NCBI GenBank assembly: GCA_025175895.1
Contig: CM045990.1
Coordinates: 42,156,658 to 42,220,657 of the forward strand
Direction of reading: 5' to 3'
DNA: 64,000 bases
Source: Wurfbainia villosa
Taxonomy: Eukaryota; Streptophyta; Magnoliopsida; Zingiberales; Zingiberaceae
Within the stretch, counting starts at the first letter, position 1, and each line of letters begins with the position of its first letter. Of this stretch, positions 1-13,300 are shown piece by piece. The notes beneath the pieces were generated by a model. That model made no database searches. It was not told where the DNA came from and saw only the letters and a list, made by a program, of their open reading frames with translations. A program made the translations under genes and the position numbers.

Positions 1-438
1 GAAAATCCAAGAATGAGGCTTGGTGTGGGAAGTCTTGAGGACTTGGCAAGTTCACTAGGCTCGAGGTCCTTGAGTCAGTGAAGGATGACATTGCGAAGCC
101 GTGTGCTTGGTGCATCTGAGGGACCGCCGGACAGGGAGAGAATGGGGTGAGGCCCAAGGGAAGCAAACTTCAAGGGCAAGAGACGTGAAGGATGACATTG
201 CGAAGTCGTGCGCTTGGTGCATCCGAGGGACGTAAGCTGAGGGAAGAGAGCTTCGATGGGGAACTCCATGAAAGGATGAGGTGGACTTGGCCAAGTGGCT
301 AAGACTGAGTGTCGGAGGCTCAAACGTGGTGTTTGAGGGTTTACTCGATGGTCGGATGCTCAAACAACTTGGTGTTTGAGGTTTTACCCGACATCAGTCG
401 ACTATTATAGGTACTAGTCGACTGCTCTAGGTCGATTG
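1..438 (+). mobile_element. 5' part of an old Copia-type LTR, interrupted
   Basis: The segment resembles the LTR at 9136-10320: both share the stretch around 'ccttgagtcagtgaagg' and 'cttggtgcatcygaggga'. It begins outside the window. It breaks off at 438, where a younger solo LTR is inserted, and resumes at 2004. ORFs read on the minus strand here are shadows of LTR sequence, not genes. Confidence 0.65.
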
Positions 439-2003
439 TGTTGGTGCAATCGGCCCAGGTCACGATTGACCAGATTCGAGTTTGACTCGAGTGATGTTTT
501 GATGTTTGACATTGTATGTTTGACATTGATGTTTGACATTGATGTCGGTTAATATTTTGGGGAGATTGTTTATACAATCGACCCAAGTTATAATTGACCA
601 AACTCGAGTTTGACTCGAGGGAGACTTTGATGGTTTACTAGGGTTGACCATGTGATTATGGGAAAGTCCAAGCATGGGTCTTGGTAAGGTAAAGTTCAAG
701 TCATGGGTATTTGGCATGGATAGTCCAAGTGGGACACTTGGCAAGGAAAAGTCCAAGCATGGGTCTTGGCATGGAAAGTCCAACATGGGTTGGCAAGGGA
801 AAGTCCAAGCTTGAGTCTTGGCATTTGAGAAGTCCAAGGGGTTTGATATTGGCGGCGTAAAGTCCAAGGGTGAAGTCTTGGAAGCATAAGTCCAATGGTT
901 GCCGACGTAAAGTCCAAGCGGAGTCTTGGCAGTGTATGTCCAATGTGCCTTAGCGTATAGACCGACTTAGCATGACATGGCCGACGGAAGCACCTGAAGG
1001 CTAATGTATAGATGAACAAGTCATGGATGACTTGGAGGGATCCGATAGGTGTGAGGCTGATGGAGGTGGCTAGAAGGCTTAGGTCTAGGCTAAGGGTGGT
1101 CTAGCAAGTATGGGGACACCATACTTGGGTTAAAACCTCTTCTTTGAGGTTGGTAGTCGATTGACATTATGGACGATTCGACTGTCATGAGTCGACTAGA
1201 GCTCGACTGCCATTTAGGGCTGAAATTGCCTTGGCAGTCGACTACTCATTGGAGCAGTTGACTGTTGGCAGTCGACTACCATGGATGACAGTCGACTACT
1301 AGTTGAGTCGCGAGCACAGAATGCTCCGTAGTCGTGGCGATCGACCTGGGGCGAGCCGATCGCTAATGTTGGCAATGATCGGGTGAGAGTCCCGTTGGAA
1401 TTTTTCCAGCGTGGATTGAGTCATTGTCTCACAGCAACAGTGGCATCAGTCAACTGGTGACTTATGGCAGTCGACTGATCAGCGGAAATCCAGCCCGATG
1501 CAGGTTAAAAAGAGGAGCTCGTGGAGGATTTCGGTATTGGTTCTTTGGGAGCTTTGGTGAGGCAATTTGAAGGCAATTTGCAGGTGCATTTCAGGGTCCT
1601 TCAAGCTCATCTAAGCAACCAACAAGCAAGCGCACAAAACCCTAGATTGTAAAGTGTTCTTTACATTTTCACTTGTATTTGTTTGTTTACTTTGTATTAC
1701 TTGTTGTAATTCATTGTACGAGGTTTCTCCACCTCCGACTTGTTGTCGAGAAGGAGTTTATTGCTTAGTGGTGTTTGTGGCATCGCTAGAGCTCTTTAGA
1801 GCTTGATCTGTGGAGTAGGAACCATTCGGTTCCGAACCACGTTATATGATTGTGTAGTGCTTGTGTTTGTGTTGTATTTGTTTTTATTATTTCTATTTCC
1901 GCTGCGCTAACATGAATTGTAGACAAGCACGAAATTGAAATCCATCACGCAACCAATCGACACTATTCACCCCCCCCTCTAACATTCCAATCGATCCCCA
2001 ACA
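439..2003 (+). mobile_element. Solo LTR (Copia, CAGTCGACTG family) with perfect TSD
   Basis: The LTR starts TGTTGGTGCAATCGG and ends GATCCCCAACA. It is flanked by the 5 bp duplication GATTG at 434-438 and 2004-2008. No primer-binding site or internal region follows, so this is a solo LTR, 1565 bp long. It contains an array of short subrepeats with the core AAGTCCAAG...CTTGG (about 660-950) and then many CAGTCGACTG-like palindromes (1150-1490). Its 3' part carries the family signature 'attcaccccccc' just before the end. It is the same family as 16909-18632 and, on the other strand, 27388-28904. Confidence 0.85.
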
Positions 2004-2867
2004 GATTGGACTCGACCGGTGTTCGACTGACCAGGTTCTAGCCGAACAGTCAACTGCCGAGGGAGGGCAATCGACTGTCGACGCCATCAGTTGACTGTCG
2101 ACGCCATCAGTTGACTGTCGACGCCATCAGTCGACTGATGATGGAGATCAGTCGACTGATCGGGGCAAACTCTGGCACAGAATGTTTTCTAGTCGAGTGA
2201 TCACACTGAGCACTTGACTGATGGGGTTACCAGTCGATTGATGGGTATGATCAGTCGACTGATGGTTATCCGTTGGGTTTTTGCCAACGTGGATTCGGCC
2301 GTTGTGAGACAACGTCTACAGGAGCAGTCAACTGGAGGTCATGAGCAGTCAATTGATCGGCGCGAAATCAGCCCGAGGCAAGCATAAAAGGAGAAGCTTG
2401 GGGTAGGATTTCAATAAGACTTTTGGGGAGATTTTGGAGGGGAATTGCTGCTGCATTCCAGACCTTCAAGAGTCAAACCAAAGCAAGCAACAAGCAAAAG
2501 CGATTAAAGCCATTTGTGTAAAGTTTTCTTTCGTATTATCTTTATGTTTGCTTGTACTTTTGTATTACGTTGTAATTACTTGTACGAGGTTTCTCCACCT
2601 CCGACTTGTGGTCGAGAAGGAGTTTGAGTAGTGTCGTATGCATCTCTAGAGCTCATTGAGTTCGCCCCATGGAGTAGGAACCCTAAGGTTCCGAACCACG
2701 TATGTGCTTGCGTATTTTGTGTGATTGTGTATTCGTCTTCATATTTGTGTTGTATTTCATATTTCCACTGCGCTAACAAGAATTTTAGAGACGAACGCAA
2801 TTGAATTCCACCGTATACGCAATTAGGGCTATTCACCCCCCTCTAGCCGGCCACCGACAATCCAACA
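2004..2867 (+). mobile_element. 3' part of the interrupted old LTR
   Basis: This continues the LTR begun at 1-438 after the nested solo LTR and starts with the second copy of the TSD GATTG. It contains dense GTCGAC palindromes, a TATA-like CATAAAAGG near 2384, and the family 3' end with 'ctattcacccccctctag', ending in TCCAACA at 2867. The next bases are not a tRNA-Met primer-binding site, so the host LTR is itself solo or truncated. Confidence 0.65.
2071..2140 (+). repeat. 20-bp tandem repeat, about 3.5 copies
   Basis: A 20 bp unit with the core GACTGTCGACGCCATCAG is repeated at 2071, 2091 and 2111, followed by a partial unit. Each unit contains the GTCGAC palindrome. It is a local expansion inside the LTR. 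Confidence 0.85.
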
Positions 2868-2999
2868 GTACATGCTCTTAATCCCGATATAATAATGGGC
2901 ATATGTACTTAGTATTTATTTCTTTAATTTACCAATGGGCGAGATTTATGTGTGAAATTGATAGGCCTGGTAAGTTAGAAAATAATATTATTTACATGG
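2868..2999. other. Short AT-rich spacer, unassigned
   Basis: Between the end of one LTR and the beginning of LTR-like sequence near 3000, this 130 bp stretch shows no ORF, no RNA gene and no recognisable repeat. Confidence 0.4.
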
Positions 3000-4020
3000 T
3001 GTGTCCTTGATTATAGGAGGAAATTGTGCCCTATATACTAGGATGATGATGTCCCCTTGAGGAGCTCATAAGGTTCATCATGTAAATCCTGCAGGTGGAC
3101 TTGGTTCAACATGATGATAAGGATGAGTGGTACTACTCATGTAGTTAGATATTAATTAATTAAATTGTCAATAATTTAATTAATTAATGGACATTCGATA
3201 TCTTAAACACGGGGGAGATATTTTGTACAAATAATATATGGAGCCCATATTTATTTATGGGGGTTGGTGAGGTAGATCAATGATGATCCTCTAGTAGAAT
3301 GGATCATCATTAATGGATCGGGTTTTATATGGTTCGGATCCATTGGGTGACCAAGATCCAACTCCTCCTCATGGCCTCTATTGTAGCCTATTATAAATAC
3401 CTCGTGAAGCCTAGATCTATATAAGGGATGGAGAGGCTTGGGCGGCAACATAAGTTGTGCTAGTGTTTGGGAGTTGGCGTGGGAGGCTTAGGCGGCAAGA
3501 AGTGGTGGCTAGGGTTTTGCTTCTCCTTTAGGCGACGGCAACCTAGGGCTTCTTCTCCTTTGGCCGGCGCCACCCTCTTCCTTCTCCATTGCCGGCGGCA
3601 ACAAAGGTTAGGGTTCCTCCTTCCTTTGTCTTGGCCGGCACACCCTCTCCCTCTCCTTAGGGCCGACGGACACTAAGCTTGGTGGTTGGTGGTCGGCGCA
3701 AGCAAGGAGAAGAAGGGAGCTTTTGTTCTTCCCTTGTTCAGAGTGAGCAAGGAAGGGAAGATGCAATCTAGGAGGCTTCAACTCTTGGAAGATCGTTGCC
3801 CACATGACGTCCAAGAGGAGGATAGGAATACAATAGAAGATCAAGAGGTAAAACAAGAGGTATAATCTTGTTTAGTTTTGATTCTAGTTCTTTTGTATTT
3901 TGTATGTTATTGATTAACATGGACCCCGATGATAAACACAAAAATCGGCGATCCGTTCATCATCTATTCCGCGGCTAATCGAGGAAAAGAGTTAGGTTGC
4001 TTGAACAACAAGTTTATTCA
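3000..4020 (+). mobile_element. LTR-like remnant with promoter features
   Basis: The organisation is that of a plant LTR: an AT-rich upstream half (ATTAATTAATTAAATTG near 3152), a clear TATAAATA at 3392-3399, then a transcribed-looking GC-rich part with repeated 'ggcggcaac/gccggcg' runs. The same architecture is seen in the Copia LTR at 59757-61969 (TATA box followed by a 'ccgccaccc' segment). No TSD or primer-binding site was found and both borders are uncertain. Short ORFs in the GC-rich part (3467-3676) have no family motif and are not called genes. Confidence 0.4.
3392..3399 (+). promoter_or_regulatory. TATA box of LTR-like remnant
   Basis: A perfect TATAAATA lies about 75 bp upstream of the start of the GC-rich 'ggcggcaac' part, as expected for a U3/R boundary. 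Confidence 0.4.
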
Positions 4021-4528
4021 AGCGACTACTCAAATCGAATAGCACGATGATGAAACGGTTGCTTCGGTAATCCATCTTCGTCCAGATTAATTTTTTTTAT
4101 TCGGGGACGTGGGATAGGATCGTCATGCACAAGCGACTGAAGCGGGAAGCAATTCCCTTCATAAGGTACTAACATACCTGAAGATCTGCAACGATACAAC
4201 TCATACAACCTAAACACATATACCATAATATAACACATACAACATGAAAGAACAATACTATACCTGTGATCAACACACTTCCATACAAAACATCCTATAA
4301 ACAAATACATCAACGAACCTGGTCCATCTTATACAACAACATGACGCTGATCAAATGCGTACAATAGTCCGACCCAACTCGTACACTATACTCCACACAC
4401 AATAGTATAGAATATGCAAAATAGTATGCAAAATGATGAACAAACATATGCAGCAAGCATAGCTCAAACAAATGTAACATCACAACAAGCATATATAGAC
4501 TATATCTATATATACTGATTACACACCT

Positions 4529-4632
<104 letters not shown>

Positions 4633-6299
4633 GGCATCATACATGGCAATACAAATCCATGGTCATGCCTGCACACCTCGCTCGCTACCACGACTCCAGT
4701 GTGGCCTAGGTGGTATGACATGACAACTGTCCCAACTCAACAACTACCACTACTCTCGAGTGGCCGAGTGGGTAGTATGAATAAGTAGTGATAAGCTAAA
4801 TAGCTATAAGCTACACAACGAGGGTCCCTGCTACTGGTCGCTCCGACTATCACTACCCATGAGTGGTCGAGCACTGCAAATAGGAAAAATTGCATGCAAC
4901 TCCTACTACCACTATCAACAGTGGTCGAGTGGGGCACAACAAATGATCTTCTCTCACACCAGCTACTACTACCATGAGTAACCATGGAGGCAGGATGACT
5001 GACAACCCTCTCAACCACAAGGGAGACCAAGTCAACAACATGCATGTAATGTAATGATGCATAACTCCACATACATAAACTCACAATACTCTCTCTATCA
5101 CACAGAGATTCATAACAACTGAAAGTCGACCATGCTAGGACCTTCAGTCCGTAAACAACACCATACACATAAATCCACAACACACTCTCTATTCCATAGA
5201 AAGTCATATACAACAATCAACCAACCACACTAGGACCACCAGTCTGTAACAACCCATAATCGACAACCCACTCACCATATACAAAATATGATCCACAATA
5301 GATGCACAACATAAAGGAATGTGACACGACAATCAAACCCACATTTAGGTCCACTGCCTACCACCAGTAATACAACATGTCAACCCAACCAAAACTACAA
5401 CTGTACTCAGCTACATGCACTTACACAACATCTATAAATCAACCATATATAAAGTCTGTAATCCACAATAGTACTAAAATGATGTTGTGTAAATATCAAC
5501 TGAGCATCTCAAAGTTCAAAGACTAAGTATCAAGCACAGGAAATAATAAGAGTGGAGTTAAGGTAAAGATGTCATCATCATCATAAAATCTCATGCACTA
5601 GGATCAACGATCTACATGACCAAGGTAGGAATTAACCACCTGATAAGTAGCTTGTGCTGGTTGTTCATGCGTCCAAGAATCTATCACAATCAAAGTCCTG
5701 CAAATAAAACATATATGATTCGATCATGCTGTAAATTCTAATATTAGGATCAAATCCTAATCCTACATCAACTTTATATCTCGATCAACTAACTGAAACA
5801 ACTTCCTCCATTAGCTCTTAATCAACAAACCAATAATAGGCTAGCTATAGATCAAACATTCTCATCCATAGCACTTAAATCACAACCCACCTAGATTATC
5901 TTCCGTTGCAAAACATCTTGATCTTATTTTAGGGTATCAAACCTCACACTGCATAACTTCTTGTTCCATCCTAAGAAGTCTCGATCTGTACAATTCACAT
6001 GCATAGAGCCATAACCCATTCTCCATCACCTGAAATCACAAGTGTAGACATCAAATCCGAATCTTCTAACCCAAAATTGGAAGCAACCTCTACTCTAAAT
6101 CAATCAGCCACAGCTTCTTCTTGACACAAAAGACAATCCGATCTGCACAACTAGCATCAACAATCCACATCTACATTAAGCAATCGAGATTTACCAACAA
6201 TCAAGTGGAAATCGATAGAAATCAAGCAGCACTGCCTGCTCACGATTGACATCGGCATCACACGAAGGTGGTACTGACTAAAGGTAATCGAACGGAGAG

Positions 6300-6610
6300 T
6301 CAAGCAATGACTGTGTGGCTGTTCAGTTGAAGATCTCCAACGATGAAGCTGTAGAAGAGGGTAACGACAAGCTGGGCTCGAGCGGCGGTGAGCATGAGCA
6401 CGGGGAAGATTGGCATCGATCGAGAGAAGAGGGATCGCGGTCGAAGAGGGTAGCTATAGAGGAGGCCGGCGATGAGCTGGCTCAGTGGCTACGGAGGTCG
6501 TCCCTTGTACCAAGGCAAACTTGACGACTGGAGGGGCTCGCTACCGCCGAGGTCTGGAGGGAGAGGCAACGACAATGGGCACGAGGAGAAGAAAATTGCG
6601 AGGGTGGAGA
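6300..6610. repeat. GC-rich island inside gypsy LTR
   Basis: This GC-rich, 'gaggag/ggcgg'-rich island lies about 300-600 bp from the internal-side end of the LTR. Islands at the same relative place occur at 11400-11830, 45930-46240 and 53740-54090. The small ORFs (6315-6524, 6485-6673) show no conserved motif and are probably not genes. Confidence 0.55.
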
Positions 6611-6890
6611 AGAGAGAAACGAGGATTTGGGCGGTGGGGAAACCAAAGTAATAGAAATAAACCTAGGTTTTAATAATTATATACCTTAGGTTAATCAACT
6701 CAACTGTCTCTTAAATTACAGTTAATCCAAACATGCTCTATCAAGGTCTCTTAAATCTTTCCCCACAAAATACCATAGAAACTCCAATTAATTCCAGAAA
6801 ATTTTCTAAAAATACAGAAATTAATTCAACATAATAATTTCTTAACTAACAAGGAGTATTTATTATTATTTTACTTTTCTATATCTTATA

Positions 6891-9090
6891 TTCTCCTCTA
6901 CTAATAAAAATTTGGCCCCCAAATTTCCTATTTTCGCACAACAAGTAAGCAATGTCACACTGATCAACTCAAGTACTTGAAGAAAAATCACACACCTCAA
7001 GCAACTAAGTGGGGGTACTGAGCTCGAATACTATATTCCAGCTCTCACATAATTCCCAAAATCTATCACTTATACTCTCAACAGATCTTCTAAAGTATGA
7101 ACAATACCTTCATATTGACCATCTATCAAGAGGTAAATAATCATATCAGAGTGGAGCTCTATATCCGTGACCTGTTGGAGACTTTGCCAGAATCATAAGG
7201 TGAATCATGTATTGCTATTGGAAATGATACTCAAGGATACTCCAAGAAAATAGAAAATCTCCTTGCAGTATAATTCCATCGAGTGACCCAACAAAATCCA
7301 TCTTACGACTCGATAGAAAATGAGCAGACTTGGTTAATCGACCACCGATTACCCCAAGTTACATCAAGTCCTTTCCAAATTCTAGATAATCCCCCAACAC
7401 AGTCCATCATACTAGGCTCCCACTTTCATCTCGTACGTAACCCTATCGGTCACTAATATTTCACCTTTACTTGTTGGCACACCCAACATCAAACTACGAA
7501 ATCAACTATGTCCTACATGTCATTCCACCAATACGAACGTTTCAAAACTCGCTATTTTCCGAATACAATCCGAATAGATCACCAATCTCATATGACGAGT
7601 GGCAGACTAAGTGATCAATCTCTCTTGTTGTATCAGTCCATGTTCTAGCAACTCTATAGTAGCTACACAGTAGCTTGCCAAAACTCCATGAGCACTGCTG
7701 CTCCATACATCTACAAATAAGATACTAACTGCTAAATCCACATCATGTATATGATAACTTATCTCATAGTTCCTCAGCTGACGTAAGCATAAAGATATGT
7801 CTCATTCAACTGCATCGAAATCGCTCTGATCCCTGAAATGATGCATTTGTGTACAATACCCTTTCATCTACACCGAAAGGATTAACTAACACTAGTACAA
7901 AGGTTAACCACTGTCTAGGCTCTGAAAACTAGTTTCACAAGTTTCTGACCAAGTGATTTCCATCACCTTCTAGATCAAACAAGTAAGTGATATAGTAACG
8001 CTAAAAACATCCTATCCACATCTATGGTAATAACCAAATCAATCTAGGGAAACCACAACTTCCCTTAAGATCGTAAATATATCCAAAAATATCATCTAAG
8101 GAGACAATCACAAATCGATCTAATCACTTCCAGGATACTCGATTCCTCAAGACCATGAATGACTAAATCGATAAATAAGTCTAACAATATTATCAAAAGC
8201 TCATAAAATTCATTTTAAGTATGAAATATCATCTTCTACGCACACGCATCCTTTTTACTCTAAGCTGATGATATCTCAATCATCACACTGACAATGATAA
8301 TTGTATGACACCAAATCACTACAATATCAACACTCTAATCATAAATCAATCCTAGAGTATACACATGTGTCTTTTACCTGATCTAAACAGATCATTTGTC
8401 CACAATGAAAGATATTCATTCTCAATAGCTACTGCATTTCATCATCGATAATCAATGTATAACCTTAAAGGTTAGTCTCTCTTTTAACAAAGTGTTCCGG
8501 ATCTTTTTAAGAAGAAATATTGGGACAAATAAATTTCCCATCCAATACCACTTATAATTGCAACTTACATTCTTTCAATTCCTCATAGTGTTTAGCAACA
8601 CTGATACCAATAAAATTATCACTCGGTAAAATCGTCATTCTAACAAATACCTCATGTGCATCATTAACCTTGCCAACTTTGCAAAACCGATCAATGAGGG
8701 TATCAAAACAAGCTGATTAGGCTCACAACCAATCTAATGACATTGCATTGAGTAAATCACGAGCTTCAACTTCTTTGTGAGCTTTACATGAGCCCTCAGC
8801 CAACGCACCATAAGAAAAAAACATTTGGCTCTAAAATATCATTACCCCAATCAGTAAACTAATCATCAAAAATTTTCTCTGGGTATGAGGTCTTCAATAT
8901 CTAAACTATTCCCAAAATTATTCCGATCTCATACTCCATTTGCCTATCCAGTGGTAAGTCTAGGAGTTCATCCGAAACTGCATTCGAATACTCTCGGATT
9001 ATACGCACATCCGAGAGACATAGCATACCATCATTTTAACAATTTAACTATCCTAAGGATACGTCTATAGTAAAGATATGTCTATCAAAG
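6891..9090 (-). pseudogene. Decayed Ty3/gypsy internal region (pol remnant)
   Basis: On the minus strand this continues from the LTR polypurine tract into sequence colinear with the gypsy internal region at 46530-48720. The stretch 7640-7960 matches 47740-47970, where the RNase H-like reading is still visible, and 8450-8570 matches 48530-48610. No reading frame longer than a few dozen codons survives. The region stops near 9090, before the LTR at 9136, and no 5' LTR or primer-binding site follows. It is a truncated, long-dead insertion. Confidence 0.55.
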
Positions 9091-9135
9091 TCTAAGGGCA
9101 TCCCTTGACTTCTTAGTTGTTTGTCAACATCTTAT

Positions 9136-10320
9136 TGTTAGGGTAATCAACCCAAGTATGATCTTGGTTTTAATGTGTGTGTCAAAGAGTTTAAGTTAGG
9201 ATGTTATGATTTTGATGTGTGTGTTTAAGTTGTCTAGGACTTAGTGAATCACACATGAGTAGCTTGATGAAGCATTGGCAAGTTCATCATCTCATGGCTT
9301 GGATCCTTGAGTCGGTGAAGGATGGCACGAGGAGAAGCCGTGAGCTTGGTGCATCCGAGGGACCACCAGCCGAGGAGCAATGGAGTTGATCTAAAGGAAG
9401 CAGACTTCAAGGCGAGACGTGAAGGATGACATGGGAGAAACCATGAGCTTAGTTCATCCGAGGGACACAAGCTGAAGGAAGAGAGCTTCAATGGTGTACT
9501 CTGTGGAGGGATGAGGTTTGAGCAAATGTAACCCAGGATGGGGTAGTTCAACTTAGGGAACTTGGTCAAATGATTAAGGTCAAGTGTCGGGCGCTCAAAC
9601 ATCTTATTGTTTGAGGTTTTACCCGATGACAGTCGACTGATATAGATATCATTTGACTGGTCCAAGTCGATTATTAGTTGACTGGTGTTCGGTTAGGGTT
9701 TGTGGCCAACCGACTTATTAGTCAGCTACGCAGGCACCAGTCGACTGTCGATTGCGACAGTCGATTGCCCAGTGTGTCGTTAGATGATGACGACCATGAA
9801 TCAGGCTTGGTCAGAAGCCGTTAGAGGTGATCCGTTACAGTGGCAGTCGACTGCTGCATGTCCAATGAGAAGAAAGCCCTCTTCTCTATAAAAAGAGGGC
9901 TTGGGAGCCTTGGAGAGGTTAATGCTTTAACTCCTAAACCTATCTTAAGCCTCCCCATAGTTTCTAAATGTTTTTACTCCTTTCTTCTCTAGTTTCACTC
10001 TCATTATCTTGTGAGAAGAGGAGTGTGGTGTAAAAAGATTTCTCCACCTTATTAAGCTAAAGGAGAAGTTTATTGCATTGGTTGAGGGGTTGATCCGCCT
10101 AACGGATTATCGTGGATTAGAGGCAAGGGTCGTGAACCACGTTACATTGATTGTGTTCATACATTGCTCTATATATTTTATTTTAGCTTAATTGTCTTTA
10201 TTATTATCATTCTTCTTTGCTAACAAACATTGTAGACGTTTAAGCACGAGCGAGTTCCATCGAGCATCGAAAGGCTATTCAACCCCCCCCCCCTTCTAGT
10301 CGATCCATTGATCCCCAACA
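9136..10320 (+). mobile_element. 5' LTR of gag-only Copia-type element (subfamily B)
   Basis: It begins TGTTAGGGTAATCAACCC and ends TTGATCCCCAACA, directly followed by a primer-binding site. Inside are several GTCGACTG palindromes (9625-9860), a TATAAAAA at 9887-9894 and a C-rich run (10283-10293) close to the end. The length is 1185 bp. It is related to the split LTR at 1-2867 and more distantly to 16909-18632. The five bases before it are CTTAT; no matching duplication was found downstream. Confidence 0.8.
9887..9894 (+). promoter_or_regulatory. LTR TATA box
   Basis: TATAAAAA precedes a purine-rich 'gagggcttggg' segment. It sits at about 750 bp of the 1185 bp LTR, the expected place for a U3 core promoter. 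Confidence 0.5.
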
Positions 10321-10322
10321 AG

Positions 10323-10334
10323 TGGTATCAAAGC
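10323..10334 (+). other. Primer-binding site (initiator tRNA-Met)
   Basis: TGGTATCAAAGC lies two bases after the LTR end and differs by one base from the standard plant tRNA-iMet complement TGGTATCAGAGC. Confidence 0.75.
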
Positions 10335-10380
10335 AAGGAGCTTGACATCGGAGTCATTGGCACAACAAGCAAATCAACAA

Positions 10381-13300
10381 TGGCCGGCATGAATATCCAT
10401 CCACCAAAATTACAAGGAGACTTCTCATGGTGGAAGAAAAGGATAGAGGTATTTTTTGAAACTGATTTTGACATTATGCTAATCATAGAAAATGATTTTG
10501 AAATACCTAGGGATGAAGATAACAAGCCATTAGAGAAATCAAGATGGACAAAGAAAAAAATGAGGAGTACCTAGCAAACTCAAAGGGCAAGCATCATCTC
10601 TTCAACGTGCTTCCTCAACAAGAGATAAATCTAATAGGAGAATTCTCAAGTGACAAGGAGATGTGGGAGAAGCTAATTGAGCTTCTTGAGGGCACATCTG
10701 AAGCAAAATTAGCAAGATGGAACCTTCTCCGATCGCAACTCAATAACATCAAATTGGATAAAGGAGAAAAGGTATTGTCTTTACATTATAGATTTAAGGA
10801 GATTATTAATGGTTTATCAAGTGTATGAGAGAAGCTTTCAAACTGGGATATGATAATGAAAGCTATTGATGCCTTCCCCCAATCATCAAAATGGAGCTCC
10901 ATGGTGGATTCTTTTTACATATCACAAAACTCGCCTTGAAGGAATAGTAGAAGAACCAAGCACAAAATCAAGGGGAGTAGCGCTTATGGAAAACAAAGGG
11001 AAAAAGAAGAAGACCACACCTCCTTCATCAGATGATGACTCACAATCATCTATGGACACCGATGAAGAGGCCAACATGGTAAGAAGGGTAAGACGTGCCT
11101 TAAAAGGTTTTAAATTTAACAAGTCTAATGATAGGAGGAGGACTAGGAAGATCATTTGCTACAATTGTCAAGGAGAAGGACACATAAGAGATGTAAAATA
11201 CAGAAAAAAAATTAATTCATATGGATTAATCCTTTAATTGATTGGGTTTAATTAGTGGTTTAATTGGGCTAATGAGGTTGATTAGCTTGTTGGGCTGAGC
11301 CAATTGGGCCAAATGGTTGGGCTTGAAAATTTTTGAATCAAATGGGATTGGGTTAGTTAGGGTTTAATTAGAGCTAGCCTAATCACCTCAGAACGACCTT
11401 TAAAAACCAATCCCGATCAATCCTTTCCCCGATCAGCCGCAATCCCTGATTCTCCTCTTCGTCAAAATGTCGATTGCCGCCCCATCTGCGGCCAGCCTCT
11501 GCTCGGCGTCGACAGCTTCCCTCTTCCACTGGCCACCATCGCCTGCCTCGTTGTCGCCGCGAGGTGACCTACTGCCACTCCGACGCCTTTTCTCCATCGT
11601 GCGACATCGCTGTTTTCGATCTCCTTGCCGCTGAAGCCTCTCCCTTTCGATCTCGACGACAGCAAGCTCTTCCAGCTTGCCTCGACACAAAGGACGACCT
11701 CCACGACCACCGAGCTAGCTCGATCGGCCACCTGCCGCAGTGGGTCACTTCGCGATGTGAGCGGAGCACTGGCTGTGAGTAGGGTTGGTGCCACCGCCTG
11801 TTCCGCCGATCATCCCGGCCGACCACCGCGGGAATATAACTTAGATTGGTATTGCCATTTCCCCCTTAGCTTAGTTCTTGATCTTGCTTCGGGTGACTGG
11901 TCTTTGATCCTCTGTTCACGATCGTCGCAGTGACCGATTACAATAGGGAGTTTTTCGGGGTTCGGTGAGCCGATCTAAACGAGGGGCGCCTTTGACTGAC
12001 TTTGCACCGTGAGTAGTAGCATCGGCTGCCATAGCTCAGATCGTCGCTAGGCTCATCCTCGGCTATCTTCACTACTATAGAGGTTAGCCACGATTGGATC
12101 AGTGGATCAAGCAACAGATGATTGTTGCAGCTTATATGTTACTAAATTTTTTGATAAATTGTGTATGATAGGTCGTGAGCTTCAGAGTTTAGATTTGTTC
12201 GATTTGTTGGCAACCTAGCAGTTGGGGTAAGTTCTGTATTGACCTATGGATGCTATCAGATTTCTATTCTTCAACGTAAATTATTGATAGCTAATTGGAT
12301 ATTGTTTTGTTATGGAGGAGTTGTGTGCTTCAGGGAGAGTTCAACTATGTGTGATATCGACATTTAGGCTGAGCTTGGTAAGAAGGATTTGGATGCTTAT
12401 CGTTGTATACTGGTTGGGTTTAGTTAATTGATCTGATGATGTGGATCAATGGATTTGAAGTTCGACAGGGGATGCTTTCTTTGGATAAGCTGTGGCTGAT
12501 TGATATTGGGAGAGATTAAAGCAACATGTGAGCTTGGACTTTTCGACAGCAACCGGGGTCACTGAGCTGTTTTCCCTATGGTGTAATCCGATCGGTATGT
12601 GAGACTGAATGGTAAGCTACTGCTATAGCTTAGATTTAGTATTACTCGATTGTTAATATTGATTTAGTTAATCGAGATACCAGGTTGAGGTAGGATTTGA
12701 TTCGATCATTAGATGTATGATGATACTTAACTGTAATCCATTGTTACAGGACTTTATATGCCATAGATACATGGACGTGTAGATGGATAGCACAGATTAT
12801 ATATCAGGTGGGTAATATCTACCTGGTCCGGTAGTTTTGATCAAATTCTAGTGCATGATCTTGGATTTATGTTTATATATGTTTACCTTAAATCCACTCT
12901 TATTTAATCATATGCTTGTACTGCCTTGACCTTTGAGATATATACTCTGGTACTTCATTGATTATCTAGCTCGGATAGGAACTATAAACCCTATTATGTA
13001 TTAGCTGATGGATGTTCAGTAAGTACAGGTGGTTAGGGTTATCTTTGTGACCTCAGATTGGGTTACTGTGTTACATCACTAGGGTTAGGTGGTGAATTGG
13101 GTTATGGAGTCGATTGTTGTATCGTACACATATTAGTTGTGCATCTATGGTGGATTTAGTTGTCTGTGCATAGATAAATCTGTGTGGTTGTTAGTATGTG
13201 GTTACGGACTAGAGGTCCTAGCATGATTGTATATCCATTATGGATCGTATATCTGTGTATGGTTATATGGAGGGTCGATAGTATCTCGCTACTGACTAGA

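Noticed and set aside
3467..3856. Possible small gene in the GC-rich stretch
   Set aside because: Low-complexity 'ggcggcaac' sequence downstream of an LTR TATA box, open in both strands, no motif; the Copia LTR at 61180-61300 has the same type of sequence.
11433..11933. Cluster of overlapping 85-110 codon ORFs on both strands
   Set aside because: They are open by GC-richness only, lie inside a gypsy LTR island, show no conserved motif, and the corresponding islands in other copies do not keep the frames.
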